A stretch of DNA of 64,000 bases, taken from contig CAMDHZ010000006.1 in NCBI GenBank assembly GCA_945898275.1, positions 100,092 to 164,091 on the forward strand, in the 5' to 3' direction. The notes beneath the pieces are model-generated. The model did no database searches and was not told the DNA's origin. It saw only the letters and a list, made by a program, of their open reading frames with translations. This DNA comes from Chitinophaga pinensis (GTDB taxonomy: Bacteria > Bacteroidota > Bacteroidia > UKL13-3). Below are positions 17,724 to 26,695 of this stretch, piece after piece (positions within the stretch are counted from its first letter, which is position 1; each line of letters starts with the position of its first letter). Made by a program: the position numbers and the translations under genes.

Positions 17724-19013
17724 TTACTTCTTAAAATATATTTTGAGGGCATTTCCTATCAAAAACACATCTTCAAATGAGTTATAGAGTGGTACTGGAC
17801 TCATTCGAATAACATTGGGTTCACGCCAATCGGGGATGATATTTTGACTGCATAAATAATCAAAAAGTGCTTTGCCATTTTCTTTTACAATTACAGACAA
17901 CTGACAACCGCGCTGTTTAGGGTCATTTGGAGTGATGATGGTTAGATATTCTTTGAAATCTTGCAAAATGAATTCCAGAAAACCAGTAAGTTTTTCGCTT
18001 TTTGCCCTTAAGTTTTCTATACCAGCTTCTGCAAAGATTTCTAAGGATGCTTTATGAATGGCCATAGGGAAAATCTGGGCATTGCTTAATTGCCAACCTG
18101 CTGCACCTTCCATGGGCTTAAATCCTTTTTTCATTAAGAATCTTTCCTTTTCATCATGTCCCCACCAGCCTGCAAAACGAACGATATCTGGTCTATTTGC
18201 AAATCTTTCATTTACAAAAACACCGCTTGTTCCGCCAGGCCCAGAGTTTAAGTATTTGTAAGTACACCAAACGGCAAAATCAACATCCCAATCATGCAAG
18301 TTTAATTGCAAGTTTCCCGCAGCATGCGCCAAGTCAAATCCTGCAATTGCACCAACAGCATGGGCAGCCTTGGTAATAGTTTGCATGTCGAAAGCCTGAC
18401 CAGAGTAGTAGTTTACACCCCCCATCATAACAATGGCAAGTGAGTCTTTGTGGCGTTCAATCTCAAGTAAAATATCTTCAGTTCTAAGAACAAATTCTCC
18501 TTCTCTTGGCTTCAACTCAATGATAGCCTCATTTGGGTCAAGCCCATGAAACCTGGCCTGACTTTCCATTGCGTATTGGTCGGATGGAAACGCTGAAGCT
18601 TCCATCATGATTTTATAGCGAGTTTTGGTGGGCTTATAAAAACTAACCATCATCAAATGCAGGTTTGCTGTAAGGTTATTCATGATTACCACTTCAGAAG
18701 GCTTTGCGCCTACTACTTTTGCGGCATTTTCTGTTAAAAAATGATGGTAAAGCTTCCAAGGGTTTTTTCCATCAAAGTGACCATCAACGCCAAGTTTTGC
18801 CCAGTCTTTGAGCTCTTGGTCGATTGCGGCTTTTGCATTTTTAGGTTGTAAGCCAAGTGAATTTCCACAAAGATATACCACGTGATTCCCGTCCTTTTTT
18901 AAAGTATAAAACTGTTCTTTATATTTTGCTAAGGGGTCGGTTTGATCCAAGGCCTGAGCGAAGCTTAATGAATTTTGATATTCCATTGGAAATACGTTAT
19001 CGATTTGATGCAA
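17724..19013 (-). CDS. kynU: Kynureninase
   Basis: PLP enzyme that cleaves kynurenine or 3-hydroxykynurenine to anthranilate or 3-hydroxyanthranilate plus alanine. The 429 residues include VVYLCGNSLGLQPKNAK, FDLAHAAGNLQLNLHDWDVDFAVWCTYKYLNSGPGG with the PLP-binding lysine in CTYKYLN, and the late IIPDWREPNVIRMSPVPLYNSFEDV segment diagnostic for KynU. Length is normal. With kmo it covers two successive steps of tryptophan breakdown; the first enzyme is not in the window. It is divergent from the gene at 19081. Confidence 0.96.
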   Translation of the reverse strand: MHQIDNVFPMEYQNSLSFAQALDQTDPLAKYKEQFYTLKKDGNHVVYLCGNSLGLQPKNAKAAIDQELKDWAKLGVDGHFDGKNPWKLYHHFLTENAAKVVGAKPSEVVIMNNLTANLHLMMVSFYKPTKTRYKIMMEASAFPSDQYAMESQARFHGLDPNEAIIELKPREGEFVLRTEDILLEIERHKDSLAIVMMGGVNYYSGQAFDMQTITKAAHAVGAIAGFDLAHAAGNLQLNLHDWDVDFAVWCTYKYLNSGPGGTSGVFVNERFANRPDIVRFAGWWGHDEKERFLMKKGFKPMEGAAGWQLSNAQIFPMAIHKASLEIFAEAGIENLRAKSEKLTGFLEFILQDFKEYLTIITPNDPKQRGCQLSVIVKENGKALFDYLCSQNIIPDWREPNVIRMSPVPLYNSFEDVFLIGNALKIYFKK

Positions 19014-19080
19014 GTTTAACAGAAATTAAGTAAAATTGGATATTGCTTTAATCAGTTTTGCGCTTTCATTTGTAAATGAT

Positions 19081-19497
19081 ATGAATAGGAATATTCCAGA
19101 AAAGAAAAAATATTATAAAGTTGAAGCCTATTTGGATGACTTGCCATCGGAATGGAAGGAGCGATTCATTATTGTTCGAGAGCTAATTTTGGCTACACAT
19201 CCAGCTATTGTTGAGAAAATTACCTTCAACCTTCCTTTTTATATGTACAAAGGGTTTTTTATTTACTTAGGAATTTATAAGCAGAAGCAATTGGTTTTGG
19301 CCTTTTGCAGAGGAGCTCATCTGTCAGACGAGCACAATATTTTGAAGGCTGATGCCAAACAGCAACAAATGCGTCATTGGTTACTTTCAAGTGTAGAGGA
19401 ACCAGATTATGAGTTATTGGCTGTTTACTTAGAGGAAGCTTTGTTGGTGAATGATAAATTAAATAATAAATGGGGAAATGGAAAGAAGCGAGATTAA
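19081..19497 (+). CDS. DUF1801 (YdhG-like) protein
   Basis: The ATG at 19081 (MNRNIPEKKKYY) is chosen over the TTG at 19036 because homologous sequence begins near YYKVEAYLDDLP. The 138 residues fit the DUF1801/YdhG-adenine-glycosylase-like fold: two helices around LPSEWKERFIIVRELIL, then strands VEKITFNLPFYMYKG and a helical C-terminus. Function is unknown. The last 20 bp overlap the next gene, so the two are translationally linked. Confidence 0.7.
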   Translation: MNRNIPEKKKYYKVEAYLDDLPSEWKERFIIVRELILATHPAIVEKITFNLPFYMYKGFFIYLGIYKQKQLVLAFCRGAHLSDEHNILKADAKQQQMRHWLLSSVEEPDYELLAVYLEEALLVNDKLNNKWGNGKKRD

Positions 19498-19999
19498 TAT
19501 TTATGAATGCAAATGGAAACATTGTGCTGTATTAGCAGAAATTGGTGCCACAACATTTTATGATACCTTCAGGCCTTTTAATACAGAAGAGGATATGCAA
19601 TCCTATTTGAAATCAAATTATACTCAAGAAAAAATTAAGTCAAACCTTAGTACATCAGGTATTCATTATTTGTTAGGTTATCTAGCTAATGAAGACCAAG
19701 GTTATGTTAAACTCATTGAAAATCCTACCGGATTAAATTTAGAGGGTAAGGTAATGGAACTAGAAAAAATATACCTGCGACCTAGTGCCCAAGGAAGTGG
19801 TTTGGCGAAACAATTGATAGAACTAGCCTTTAAAAAAAGCAGAAACTTGGGATTTGATACGCTTTATTTGGGTGTTTGGCAAGAGAATGATAGGGCGCTT
19901 TCTTTTTATAAAAAAATGGGATTTGAAATTTTTGATACACGAAAATTTCAGTTGGGAAGTCGGCTCTGTGAAGATTATTTACTGTATATTCGCTTATAA
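19478..19999 (+). CDS. GNAT-family N-acetyltransferase
   Basis: A 173-residue protein with a GNAT fold: strand 4 and motif A are seen in MELEKIYLRPSAQGSGLAKQL (acetyl-CoA loop QGSGLA), and motif B in YLGVWQENDRALSFYKKMGFE. It overlaps the DUF1801 gene by 20 bp and is followed 11 bp later by an esterase gene. The acceptor substrate is unknown; small amines or ribosomal-protein N-termini are both possible for such stand-alone GNATs. Confidence 0.85.
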   Translation: MERSEINIYECKWKHCAVLAEIGATTFYDTFRPFNTEEDMQSYLKSNYTQEKIKSNLSTSGIHYLLGYLANEDQGYVKLIENPTGLNLEGKVMELEKIYLRPSAQGSGLAKQLIELAFKKSRNLGFDTLYLGVWQENDRALSFYKKMGFEIFDTRKFQLGSRLCEDYLLYIRL

Positions 20000-20010
20000 A
20001 ACAATTCTAA

Positions 20011-21231
20011 ATGAAGAAACTTTCCTTATTATTTTTGGTTTGCCTTGCTACTTTTACATGCTATTCACAGCGTTTTTTGACCCCACAATTTGAAGCCGTA
20101 ACTGAAGTTCTTGACGTTCAGTATGGGTTCAACTATAATTATAAAGGGGATAGTACCCAATTGTATTTGGATTTGTATATGCCACTTGGTGATACCATGG
20201 CCAAACGACCAGTGATTATTTTAGCACATGGTGGCTCATTTATTCAAGGCAACAAGCGTTCAACAGACATGATTGCTATTTGCACTGCCTTGGCAAAAAG
20301 GGGTTATGTTGTGGCATCAATTCAATATAGAATAGGAATCAATATTGCTGGTGGAAACACACTAGAAAAGGAGTTTCAACAAGCGGCATGGAGAGGTGCG
20401 CAAGATGGCCGTGCTGCCATTCGTTTTTTACGCAAGCATATTGCTAATGGTAATCTTTGGCAATTAGATTCGGACCATTTTTATTCGGGAGGCGTTTCTG
20501 CCGGAGGAATTGTGGCTTTGCAGGCAGAGTGTTTAGATTTGGTTAGCGAACTTTCTCCGCTTGGTTTAGATACCAATACAATTGGCGGTATTGAAGGAAA
20601 TTCTGGAAACCCAGGCTTCAGTTGGCGTGTAAATGGCATTGTAAATTTATGTGGTGCTTTGGGAAATGTAAATTGGTTGGCCAATAATACCAATATCAGC
20701 ATTTGTAACATGCATGGCGATTTAGATAAAACCGTGCCCTATAAATCTGATTATTATAAATTTTTTAATTCACCTGTAGTTTTTTTACAAGGAAGTTTCT
20801 CAGTAGATAGCGCTGCAAAAGTTAAAGGAATGAACACCCGTTTGTATACCTTTAATGGCGCCGACCATGTTCCATTTGTTGGTGCATCCTCAAGTAATAT
20901 TGCTTATATGGATACAGTTATGAATTATGTGAGTGCTTACTTATACAGATTTGTCAGTGGCATTATACCTATAGGATTAAAAGAAAAGTCTGGAAATGCG
21001 TTTGAAGTAAAAGTGTATCCAAATCCAGCTAAAGATTTTATAAGTATTTCTAACGCAAGGATTGGTTCAAACCTTAAATTAACAAATTTGACAGGACAAG
21101 AGATTTTGAATAGTAAGGTGAACCATGCTGATACAAAATTGACTATTGGAGATTTGCCAAGTGGTATTTATTTTATTAGCATAGCAGAAGACAATACAAT
21201 TTATTATCAAAACAAAATTGTGCTCGAATAA
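20011..21231 (+). CDS. Secreted alpha/beta hydrolase (esterase-like) with T9SS sorting domain
   Basis: A signal peptide (MKKLSLLFLVCLATFTCYSQ) precedes an alpha/beta hydrolase: the oxyanion motif LAHGGSFIQGNK, the nucleophile elbow GGVSAGGIVAL, and a late NGADHVPF carrying the likely catalytic His. The C-terminus (VYPNPAKDFISISNARI to YYQNKIVLE) is a T9SS sorting domain. The resemblance is to carboxylesterases/lipases that include peptidase-like dienelactone hydrolases; the true substrate is not evident. The stop overlaps the next start by one base (TAATG). Confidence 0.82.
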   Translation: MKKLSLLFLVCLATFTCYSQRFLTPQFEAVTEVLDVQYGFNYNYKGDSTQLYLDLYMPLGDTMAKRPVIILAHGGSFIQGNKRSTDMIAICTALAKRGYVVASIQYRIGINIAGGNTLEKEFQQAAWRGAQDGRAAIRFLRKHIANGNLWQLDSDHFYSGGVSAGGIVALQAECLDLVSELSPLGLDTNTIGGIEGNSGNPGFSWRVNGIVNLCGALGNVNWLANNTNISICNMHGDLDKTVPYKSDYYKFFNSPVVFLQGSFSVDSAAKVKGMNTRLYTFNGADHVPFVGASSSNIAYMDTVMNYVSAYLYRFVSGIIPIGLKEKSGNAFEVKVYPNPAKDFISISNARIGSNLKLTNLTGQEILNSKVNHADTKLTIGDLPSGIYFISIAEDNTIYYQNKIVLE

Positions 21232-21578
21232 TGGCTGTTAGATTTTTTAAGATTTATGATTTTGAGGAGCACGGCGAGGCTCCGCAAGAAATAAACAGTT
21301 TAAGAACGGTGGAGGTTGAGGGTAAACGTATTTGTTTGGTGCGTTTAGCAGAAGGCTATTTTGCAATTGACGATAAATGTCCGCATGCTGGCGCAAGGCT
21401 TGGCTTAGGAAAATGTACCCCAGAAGGGATGGTTATTTGTCCAATTCATAGGTATCAATACAATGCAAAAACTGGAAGAGGATTGCCTCAACAAGGCGAC
21501 TATGTTAACAGTTACCCTGTTGAGACTAGAAACGATGGTGTTTATATTGGGTTTGAGAAAAAATGGTGGCAGTTTTAG
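21231..21578 (+). CDS. Rieske [2Fe-2S] ferredoxin-type protein
   Basis: The 115-residue soluble protein carries both Rieske cluster boxes: CPHAGARLGLG (Cys, His) and CPIHRYQYN (Cys, His), spaced about 17 residues apart as in NirD and biphenyl dioxygenase ferredoxins. It has no signal or membrane anchor. It is coupled by a one-base overlap to the esterase gene and is convergent, 6 bp apart, with the lipoprotein gene. The partner oxygenase or reductase is not apparent. Confidence 0.88.
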   Translation: MAVRFFKIYDFEEHGEAPQEINSLRTVEVEGKRICLVRLAEGYFAIDDKCPHAGARLGLGKCTPEGMVICPIHRYQYNAKTGRGLPQQGDYVNSYPVETRNDGVYIGFEKKWWQF

Positions 21579-21584
21579 CGCCCC

Positions 21585-22415
21585 TTATTTGCAATCCCAA
21601 GTTACATTAAGCAATCCAAGTTTAGTTTTCATATTGGTTAGTTTTCCTTCAGTGTCGTAGGTATTATAGAAATTAAATTTTTCTTGATATTCCCATACAT
21701 CATCGAGTTCATTATAGGCATAGTAAACCATTATCTCTGGTTGTTTCATATTTGCTTGGTTAAATAGCAAGTAAAAAATTTCTTCATCCAAAAAAAAAGT
21801 AGGAATGTATGGATCAATCAAATTTAAACCATCGTAAACGAAAAGATATTGAATTCTTGGCGTCATAACTCCTTCAGCATTTGGTTCAAGAAGTAGTATT
21901 TCATTGAGGTCTTCATAATTGTATCTTAAGTTTAATTCGGCAAATGGAGCCTCTAGGTCAGATTTATCAAAAGCAGTCCACTTGCCTATTTTTCCTTTGG
22001 CATTGTAATCATATTTTACAGTAAAACTATATTCTTTTGAGCCAATATCTGAGGAATCAAATAAATCAAATGAACTAACTCTATTATTTTCATATGACAG
22101 TTCTATTGTCTTAGTAGAATTACTAGAAAGCCTGTTAATTAGCTTTGTAAGTTGTTTATTAGTATTGTATTCAAAATTTAGGGAACCATCAAATTCCCAT
22201 TCACCACCAACATTTGGATAATAAACCTCCATTCTTGATTTTAGATTATTGCTGTAGTAGAACCTAAAATCTAAACTTGAATTTCCTTTGATACTTTTAA
22301 CATAACAGGTTTTGTTAGTGTTCTCGGGATTTTTGTTGTCTTCTGTTTTTTTGCAGCCTGACAATAAGATTTCCATGGCTACAATTAGGATGATTACAAG
22401 TTTTAGGTTTTTCAA
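21585..22415 (-). CDS. Hypothetical lipoprotein, paralogue of the next gene
   Basis: The signal ends at ILLSGC, with Cys21 as the likely lipidated residue. The 276 residues are rich in aromatic beta-strand repeats such as RFYYSNNLKSRMEVYY and NLNLRYN-like segments, in the style of YD/RHS-type repeats. The C-terminus (MKQPEIMVYYAYNELDDVW, then NVTWDCK) closely matches the neighbour at 22457-23257 (MKQPNTSKYYEWDETNNKW, NFTWDCK), so the two arose by tandem duplication. Function unknown. Confidence 0.7.
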   Translation of the reverse strand: MKNLKLVIILIVAMEILLSGCKKTEDNKNPENTNKTCYVKSIKGNSSLDFRFYYSNNLKSRMEVYYPNVGGEWEFDGSLNFEYNTNKQLTKLINRLSSNSTKTIELSYENNRVSSFDLFDSSDIGSKEYSFTVKYDYNAKGKIGKWTAFDKSDLEAPFAELNLRYNYEDLNEILLLEPNAEGVMTPRIQYLFVYDGLNLIDPYIPTFFLDEEIFYLLFNQANMKQPEIMVYYAYNELDDVWEYQEKFNFYNTYDTEGKLTNMKTKLGLLNVTWDCK

Positions 22416-22456
22416 ATTTGTTTGATTTATGATTAGATAAATTATTTGATAGTAGC

Positions 22457-23257
22457 TTATTTACAGTCCCAAGTAAAATTAAATCTATGATTTTTTACTA
22501 AATAGCCATATTGGTTATACTCATTATTATAATTATTAGTAAACCTAAGATTCCATTTATTATTAGTTTCATCCCATTCATAATATTTGCTGGTATTGGG
22601 CTGTTTCATTCCTTTTTGCATAAACAACAATAATGCTAGATTAAAATTTAAATCAAAGTCTAAAGCTAAATACCAGACAGCTGGTTTATTGTCATTTTGG
22701 AAGGTAAGTTTTGCAGTATAGGGGTGTGTTTCATAGGAGCTTTTAAAAATAAGCTCTTTAATATCTCCTTCTGGATTGTAATAAACCAATACTGAATCTT
22801 CTAAGGTTTCAGGATTGTTTATTGGATAATGTAGAAACTTAGCTATTCTGCCAAGAGAATCATATTGTACAAATAGGGTAAACTCTCTATTTATTTCAAG
22901 GTCAAAAGAGTCTTTATAGGTAATACTAAATATTTTATTGTCTTTATAGGTAAAATCATGGTAATTTAACCAATCTCCATCCGAATAATTAATGCGTACT
23001 AACTGATTCGAAGAATTATAAATGAAGTAGGTTGATGAAAAGGTAGGGATGCCACCTTGAATTAAATAATGCAAATCAATTCTTGAAATTAAACTGTCCT
23101 TATAAATAATTTTTGAGTACTCGTTTGTATTCAAATTAAATGCATAGGTTGATAGTTTGCAATTGCTTGGAATTTGATTTGGGGCTTCTTTCTTACATGC
23201 GCTAAATACAATTAAGTTTACAGCTAAAAGAAACTGTAGGTTTTTAATTGGTTTCAT
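22457..23257 (-). CDS. Hypothetical lipoprotein, paralogue of the previous gene
   Basis: The lipobox is VFSAC with Cys21. The 266 residues share a strand-rich layout and a conserved C-terminal module with the gene at 21585-22415, 41 bp downstream. Repeated patterns such as LISRIDLHYL, LVRINYSDGD and IFSITYKD suggest short beta-hairpin repeats that read like text-format YD repeats. Probably cell-envelope, anchored in a membrane by lipid. No enzymatic motif is visible. Confidence 0.7.
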   Translation of the reverse strand: MKPIKNLQFLLAVNLIVFSACKKEAPNQIPSNCKLSTYAFNLNTNEYSKIIYKDSLISRIDLHYLIQGGIPTFSSTYFIYNSSNQLVRINYSDGDWLNYHDFTYKDNKIFSITYKDSFDLEINREFTLFVQYDSLGRIAKFLHYPINNPETLEDSVLVYYNPEGDIKELIFKSSYETHPYTAKLTFQNDNKPAVWYLALDFDLNFNLALLLFMQKGMKQPNTSKYYEWDETNNKWNLRFTNNYNNEYNQYGYLVKNHRFNFTWDCK

Positions 23258-23279
23258 AAATTTAGCTTAACAAAATGGA

Positions 23280-24539
23280 TTATTGTATATCCGTATTCAA
23301 CATATACCTGCAAATTCTATTGTTTCCTTTGTCTGCTACAAGCACCATTCTGCGGTAGTAGCAAACACTGCTTGGGTCAACAAAATTAAAAGGACCGCTG
23401 GCTTTTCCATCTGCACCACTGCCACCAAAGGATACAATAATTTGCTTTTTGACATTACTGTTTGCAGGTGGATTTACGCCTTCGAAACCATTATTGGTAA
23501 ACACATACAGTGAATCTGTTACTTTATCTGTTACAAAAATATAGGCATTTGCATCAGGCGCAAAGAAAATATCTGTTGGCTGTTTGAACCGAAAGCTCTC
23601 ATATAGAAATCTATTTGCTTTTGTAATATCAAAATTCAAGAAGCTTGAGTTTTCACCATATACTAAACCTTGGTCTGGGTCAAAGGTAGCTTGTATACCA
23701 ATAGCCCTATATTCAAGTGCGTAATTTGGATTACCTAAAGCTAGGTAAAAGTTTGCTGAGGTGCTAATGCCTGAGAGCCTTTGTGGGGGGCCAGCTTGGG
23801 TAGCAATAGCAGTAATGCCAGCTGCCGATTTTAAACTACTTTGTGTAGCAGTAAGTCCATTTGCAAAACCAATGTTTTCGCCATTGGCATTAAAAATTAA
23901 CACGCCATTGTCGGGTCGAGCAATACCTGTTACATCATTTCTAGGCCCAGTTCTAGCAAGGTAAAGCGTATTGTCAAATAAGGTGGCAAGACCTGTAAAT
24001 TGAACATCAATATCATCTTGGCCTCTGAAGGCGGTGTTTCTTCTACTTTCATCACAAGCAAAATGCTTAAGGGTATCATTAAATTTAGGTTTGCCAGCTG
24101 CAAGATTTTCAATGTGGTAAACTGCTGCTAGATTAATAGATTTATCTGGTACGCTGTAATATCTGCCAGCAATATAGGTGTGTAGTCTTCTGTCTTGTGT
24201 TATGTCTGTAGCACCTAAAATTGCCAATCGATAAACGAGTTCTGCTTTGCCATTAAAAATCATCAATTCATTGTCTTCAATTGAATTCTCATCATTATCT
24301 GCAATTACATATACCAATTCATCGTAACCAACTATAACATCTAAAGGGTTTCTAACATTTGTGATATAAGGATAAATAGGAACATAACTTACGCTGTTAG
24401 GCACCAAATTTGGGTCGATGTTACCTTGTTTAAAAACGTCATCTACGGTGTCGTTTTGTTTTGAACCAAAAATAGAACAAGCGCTAAATAGCGTAATAAA
24501 TCCAAGCGAGAGTATTAATTTTAGTTTTACAAAATGCAT
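23280..24539 (-). CDS. Lipoprotein with NHL-type beta-propeller character
   Basis: The lipobox LFSAC places the lipidated Cys at residue 21 of 419. The body holds blade-like repeats: NVRNPLDVIVGYDELVYVIADND, FKQPTDIFFAPDANAYIFVTDK and FNFVDPSSVCYYRRMVLVADKGNNRICRY, the last being a clear NHL-like blade. It overlaps the PorV-like gene upstream by 13 bp, so both are translated from one message. A surface or periplasmic scaffold is likely; partner unknown. Confidence 0.72.
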   Translation of the reverse strand: MHFVKLKLILSLGFITLFSACSIFGSKQNDTVDDVFKQGNIDPNLVPNSVSYVPIYPYITNVRNPLDVIVGYDELVYVIADNDENSIEDNELMIFNGKAELVYRLAILGATDITQDRRLHTYIAGRYYSVPDKSINLAAVYHIENLAAGKPKFNDTLKHFACDESRRNTAFRGQDDIDVQFTGLATLFDNTLYLARTGPRNDVTGIARPDNGVLIFNANGENIGFANGLTATQSSLKSAAGITAIATQAGPPQRLSGISTSANFYLALGNPNYALEYRAIGIQATFDPDQGLVYGENSSFLNFDITKANRFLYESFRFKQPTDIFFAPDANAYIFVTDKVTDSLYVFTNNGFEGVNPPANSNVKKQIIVSFGGSGADGKASGPFNFVDPSSVCYYRRMVLVADKGNNRICRYMLNTDIQ

Positions 24540-25525
24540 ATGCCAAGGGTTAATCTGTGGAGGTTGCCAAGTCTTTCTTTGTTGCTTAAGCTGTAGTCTA
24601 TTCTAAATGTACCAAGTCTTTTTCTAAGTTTAATACCCATTCCTAGGGTTGGAATGGCATACTTTTCGTCACTGCCAAATTCGTAGCCCATTCTGCCAAA
24701 TAGCAACTTCTTCCAAGCATATTCTGCGCCTAGTGCCAGCGTTTCATTGTTGTCTGTGGGATGACTCAATTGCATGGCAATCATCAAATTATTAGTGCTT
24801 GAGCGAATTGGGTCAAACGAGCCTCCAATTCTAAACGCACTAGGCACTGAAACTTCTGAAAAATTCTGAATATTGGTTTCGCCAGTCATTTTTAAAACGT
24901 TTACCTCTCCACTTGGGGCCACATTCACACCAAAATTTGCAAATGAAACCCCAAACTTGCTGTTCATTAATCCAATATTATAGGTTAATCCAAGGTCGAA
25001 TAAGACGTTATTTACAACAACATCTGCAATTCCTTCATTTGCCCATTTGGCATTAACGCCAAAGCTGAAATTATCTGTTAGAATTCTTGCATAGGTTAAA
25101 CCAATAAGGGTGTTATTGATGTTTACTAACCTGCCAGTACCTCCTGGCTGAAACTCTGTAGCTTCAAGCATTTCATCGTAGTTTAACGACAAAACTTGTA
25201 GGCCAAAAAAGGAGTATTTTCCCTTTTTGGTTACAATTCCTAGGTAGTTTAGGTTACTATTGGCATAATAGGACGTATGACACAAAGCTATATCAAGTTT
25301 GCCTGTATCGCCTCTAGAAATACCAGCAGGATTCCAAAACATGGCGGTTGGGTCATTAGAAATACCTGCCGCGGCTCCACCTAATGCGCTTGTTCTGGCA
25401 TCTGGTGCAATTTTTAGAAATTGCATGCCAGTACTTCCTGTTCTAGAATTGCCAAAGGTTGGCAAAACTTGCGAAAACAAGGTACTTGCACTAAGCAATA
25501 AGATAAATGATAAAATGGCCCTCAT
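24527..25525 (-). CDS. PorV/PorQ-like outer-membrane barrel (UPF0164 family)
   Basis: The ATG at 25525 (MRAILSFILLLSASTLFSQ) is preferred; the frame can start ten codons earlier only at a TTG. The mature N-terminus shows the hallmark FLKIAPDARTSALGGAAAGISNDPTAMFWNPAGI of PorV/PorQ-type FadL-like barrels used by type IX secretion, and the rest is barrel strands. It could be a paralogue rather than the secretion-shuttle PorV itself. It overlaps the propeller lipoprotein downstream by 13 bp. Confidence 0.8.
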   Translation of the reverse strand: MRAILSFILLLSASTLFSQVLPTFGNSRTGSTGMQFLKIAPDARTSALGGAAAGISNDPTAMFWNPAGISRGDTGKLDIALCHTSYYANSNLNYLGIVTKKGKYSFFGLQVLSLNYDEMLEATEFQPGGTGRLVNINNTLIGLTYARILTDNFSFGVNAKWANEGIADVVVNNVLFDLGLTYNIGLMNSKFGVSFANFGVNVAPSGEVNVLKMTGETNIQNFSEVSVPSAFRIGGSFDPIRSSTNNLMIAMQLSHPTDNNETLALGAEYAWKKLLFGRMGYEFGSDEKYAIPTLGMGIKLRKRLGTFRIDYSLSNKERLGNLHRLTLGICIL

Positions 25526-25587
25526 AACTAAGCAAAGAAAAGGAAAAGCCAACAATTATTTAGGTTAAAAAAGTATTATTAAATCTA

Positions 25588-26622
25588 CTAAAAAGCGGTC
25601 CACCCTTGCGCTTTAAGATCGTGAATATTTCCACTCTTACTTACCATTTTAATTCCCTCTGTGAGTTCATTCATATGGCCAATGATGGTGAAATCTGGGT
25701 GATGTTCAATTTTTTCAAAATCGCTTTGATTAATGGTAAATAGCAATTCATAATCCTCGCCGCCGCTTAAGGCAAAAAGCGTTGGGTCTAAATCCAGTTC
25801 CCTTGCAAAATTGTAGGTAGTTGGGTCTATCGGAATTTTTTCTTCATACAAAGTCAGTCCAAGCATGGATTGTGAAGCCAAATGGAAACACTCACTTGCC
25901 AGTCCATCGCTCACATCAATCATGCTAGTAGGAATGATTTGAAGATTTTTCAAAATATCTATTATATCTTTTCTTGGTTCAGGCTTAAGTTGTCGCTCTA
26001 AAATATAATCGTGTCCTGTTAAATCTGGCTGAGCCGCTGGATTATCTAAAAAAACTCTTTTTTCTCTTTCTAAAAGTTGATAGCCGGCGTATGCTCCACC
26101 TAAGTCGCCGCTTACCACCAACAATTCGTTTGCTGAAGCACCATTGCGGTAAGCAATTTCCTCCTTATTAGCTTCCCCAATGGCTGTAATGCAAATTGTT
26201 AATCCGTGCTTAGAGGTGCTTGTATCTCCGCCAACTAAATCTACTTGGTATTTTTCACAGGCTAGGTAAATGCCTTCGTATAGTTCTTCTACTGCTTCTA
26301 AGGAAAATTTACTAGACAAGGCCAATGCCACTGTAATTTGTTTCGGACGGCCATTCATTGCATAAATATCACTTAGGTTCACAGCCACTGCTTTGTATCC
26401 CAAATGTTTAAGTGGGAAATAGCTAAGGTCGAAGTGAACACCTTCTACCAAAAGGTCTGTGCTAACCAAATTACAAAGCCCATTTTCGTGTTCAATAACC
26501 GCTGCGTCGTCCCCAACACCTTTGAGTGTATTATTGCGCAAAGTGATATTTTTTGTGAGGTGGTCTATTAATTTAAACTCGCCTAAAGTGCTTATTTCGG
26601 TTCTTGATGCATTTTCAAACAT
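25588..26622 (-). CDS. thiL: Thiamine-monophosphate kinase
   Basis: ATP-dependent enzyme making thiamine diphosphate from thiamine monophosphate. The 344 residues show GVGDDAAVIEHENG near the N-terminus, the TDLLVEGVHFDLSYFPLKHLGYKAVAVNLSDIYAMNG segment, VVSGDLGGAYAG, and the late DVSDGLASECFHLA and LSGGEDYELLFTI motifs of the PurM/ThiL superfamily. It is divergent from bshA. Other thiamine genes are not in the window. Confidence 0.95.
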   Translation of the reverse strand: MFENASRTEISTLGEFKLIDHLTKNITLRNNTLKGVGDDAAVIEHENGLCNLVSTDLLVEGVHFDLSYFPLKHLGYKAVAVNLSDIYAMNGRPKQITVALALSSKFSLEAVEELYEGIYLACEKYQVDLVGGDTSTSKHGLTICITAIGEANKEEIAYRNGASANELLVVSGDLGGAYAGYQLLEREKRVFLDNPAAQPDLTGHDYILERQLKPEPRKDIIDILKNLQIIPTSMIDVSDGLASECFHLASQSMLGLTLYEEKIPIDPTTYNFARELDLDPTLFALSGGEDYELLFTINQSDFEKIEHHPDFTIIGHMNELTEGIKMVSKSGNIHDLKAQGWTAF

Positions 26623-26695
26623 GGTACAAAGGTAGTGTTAACATAAATGTAAAAACAAATTCTCACCTTTGGAACTTAATTAGGAAAGAATACGC

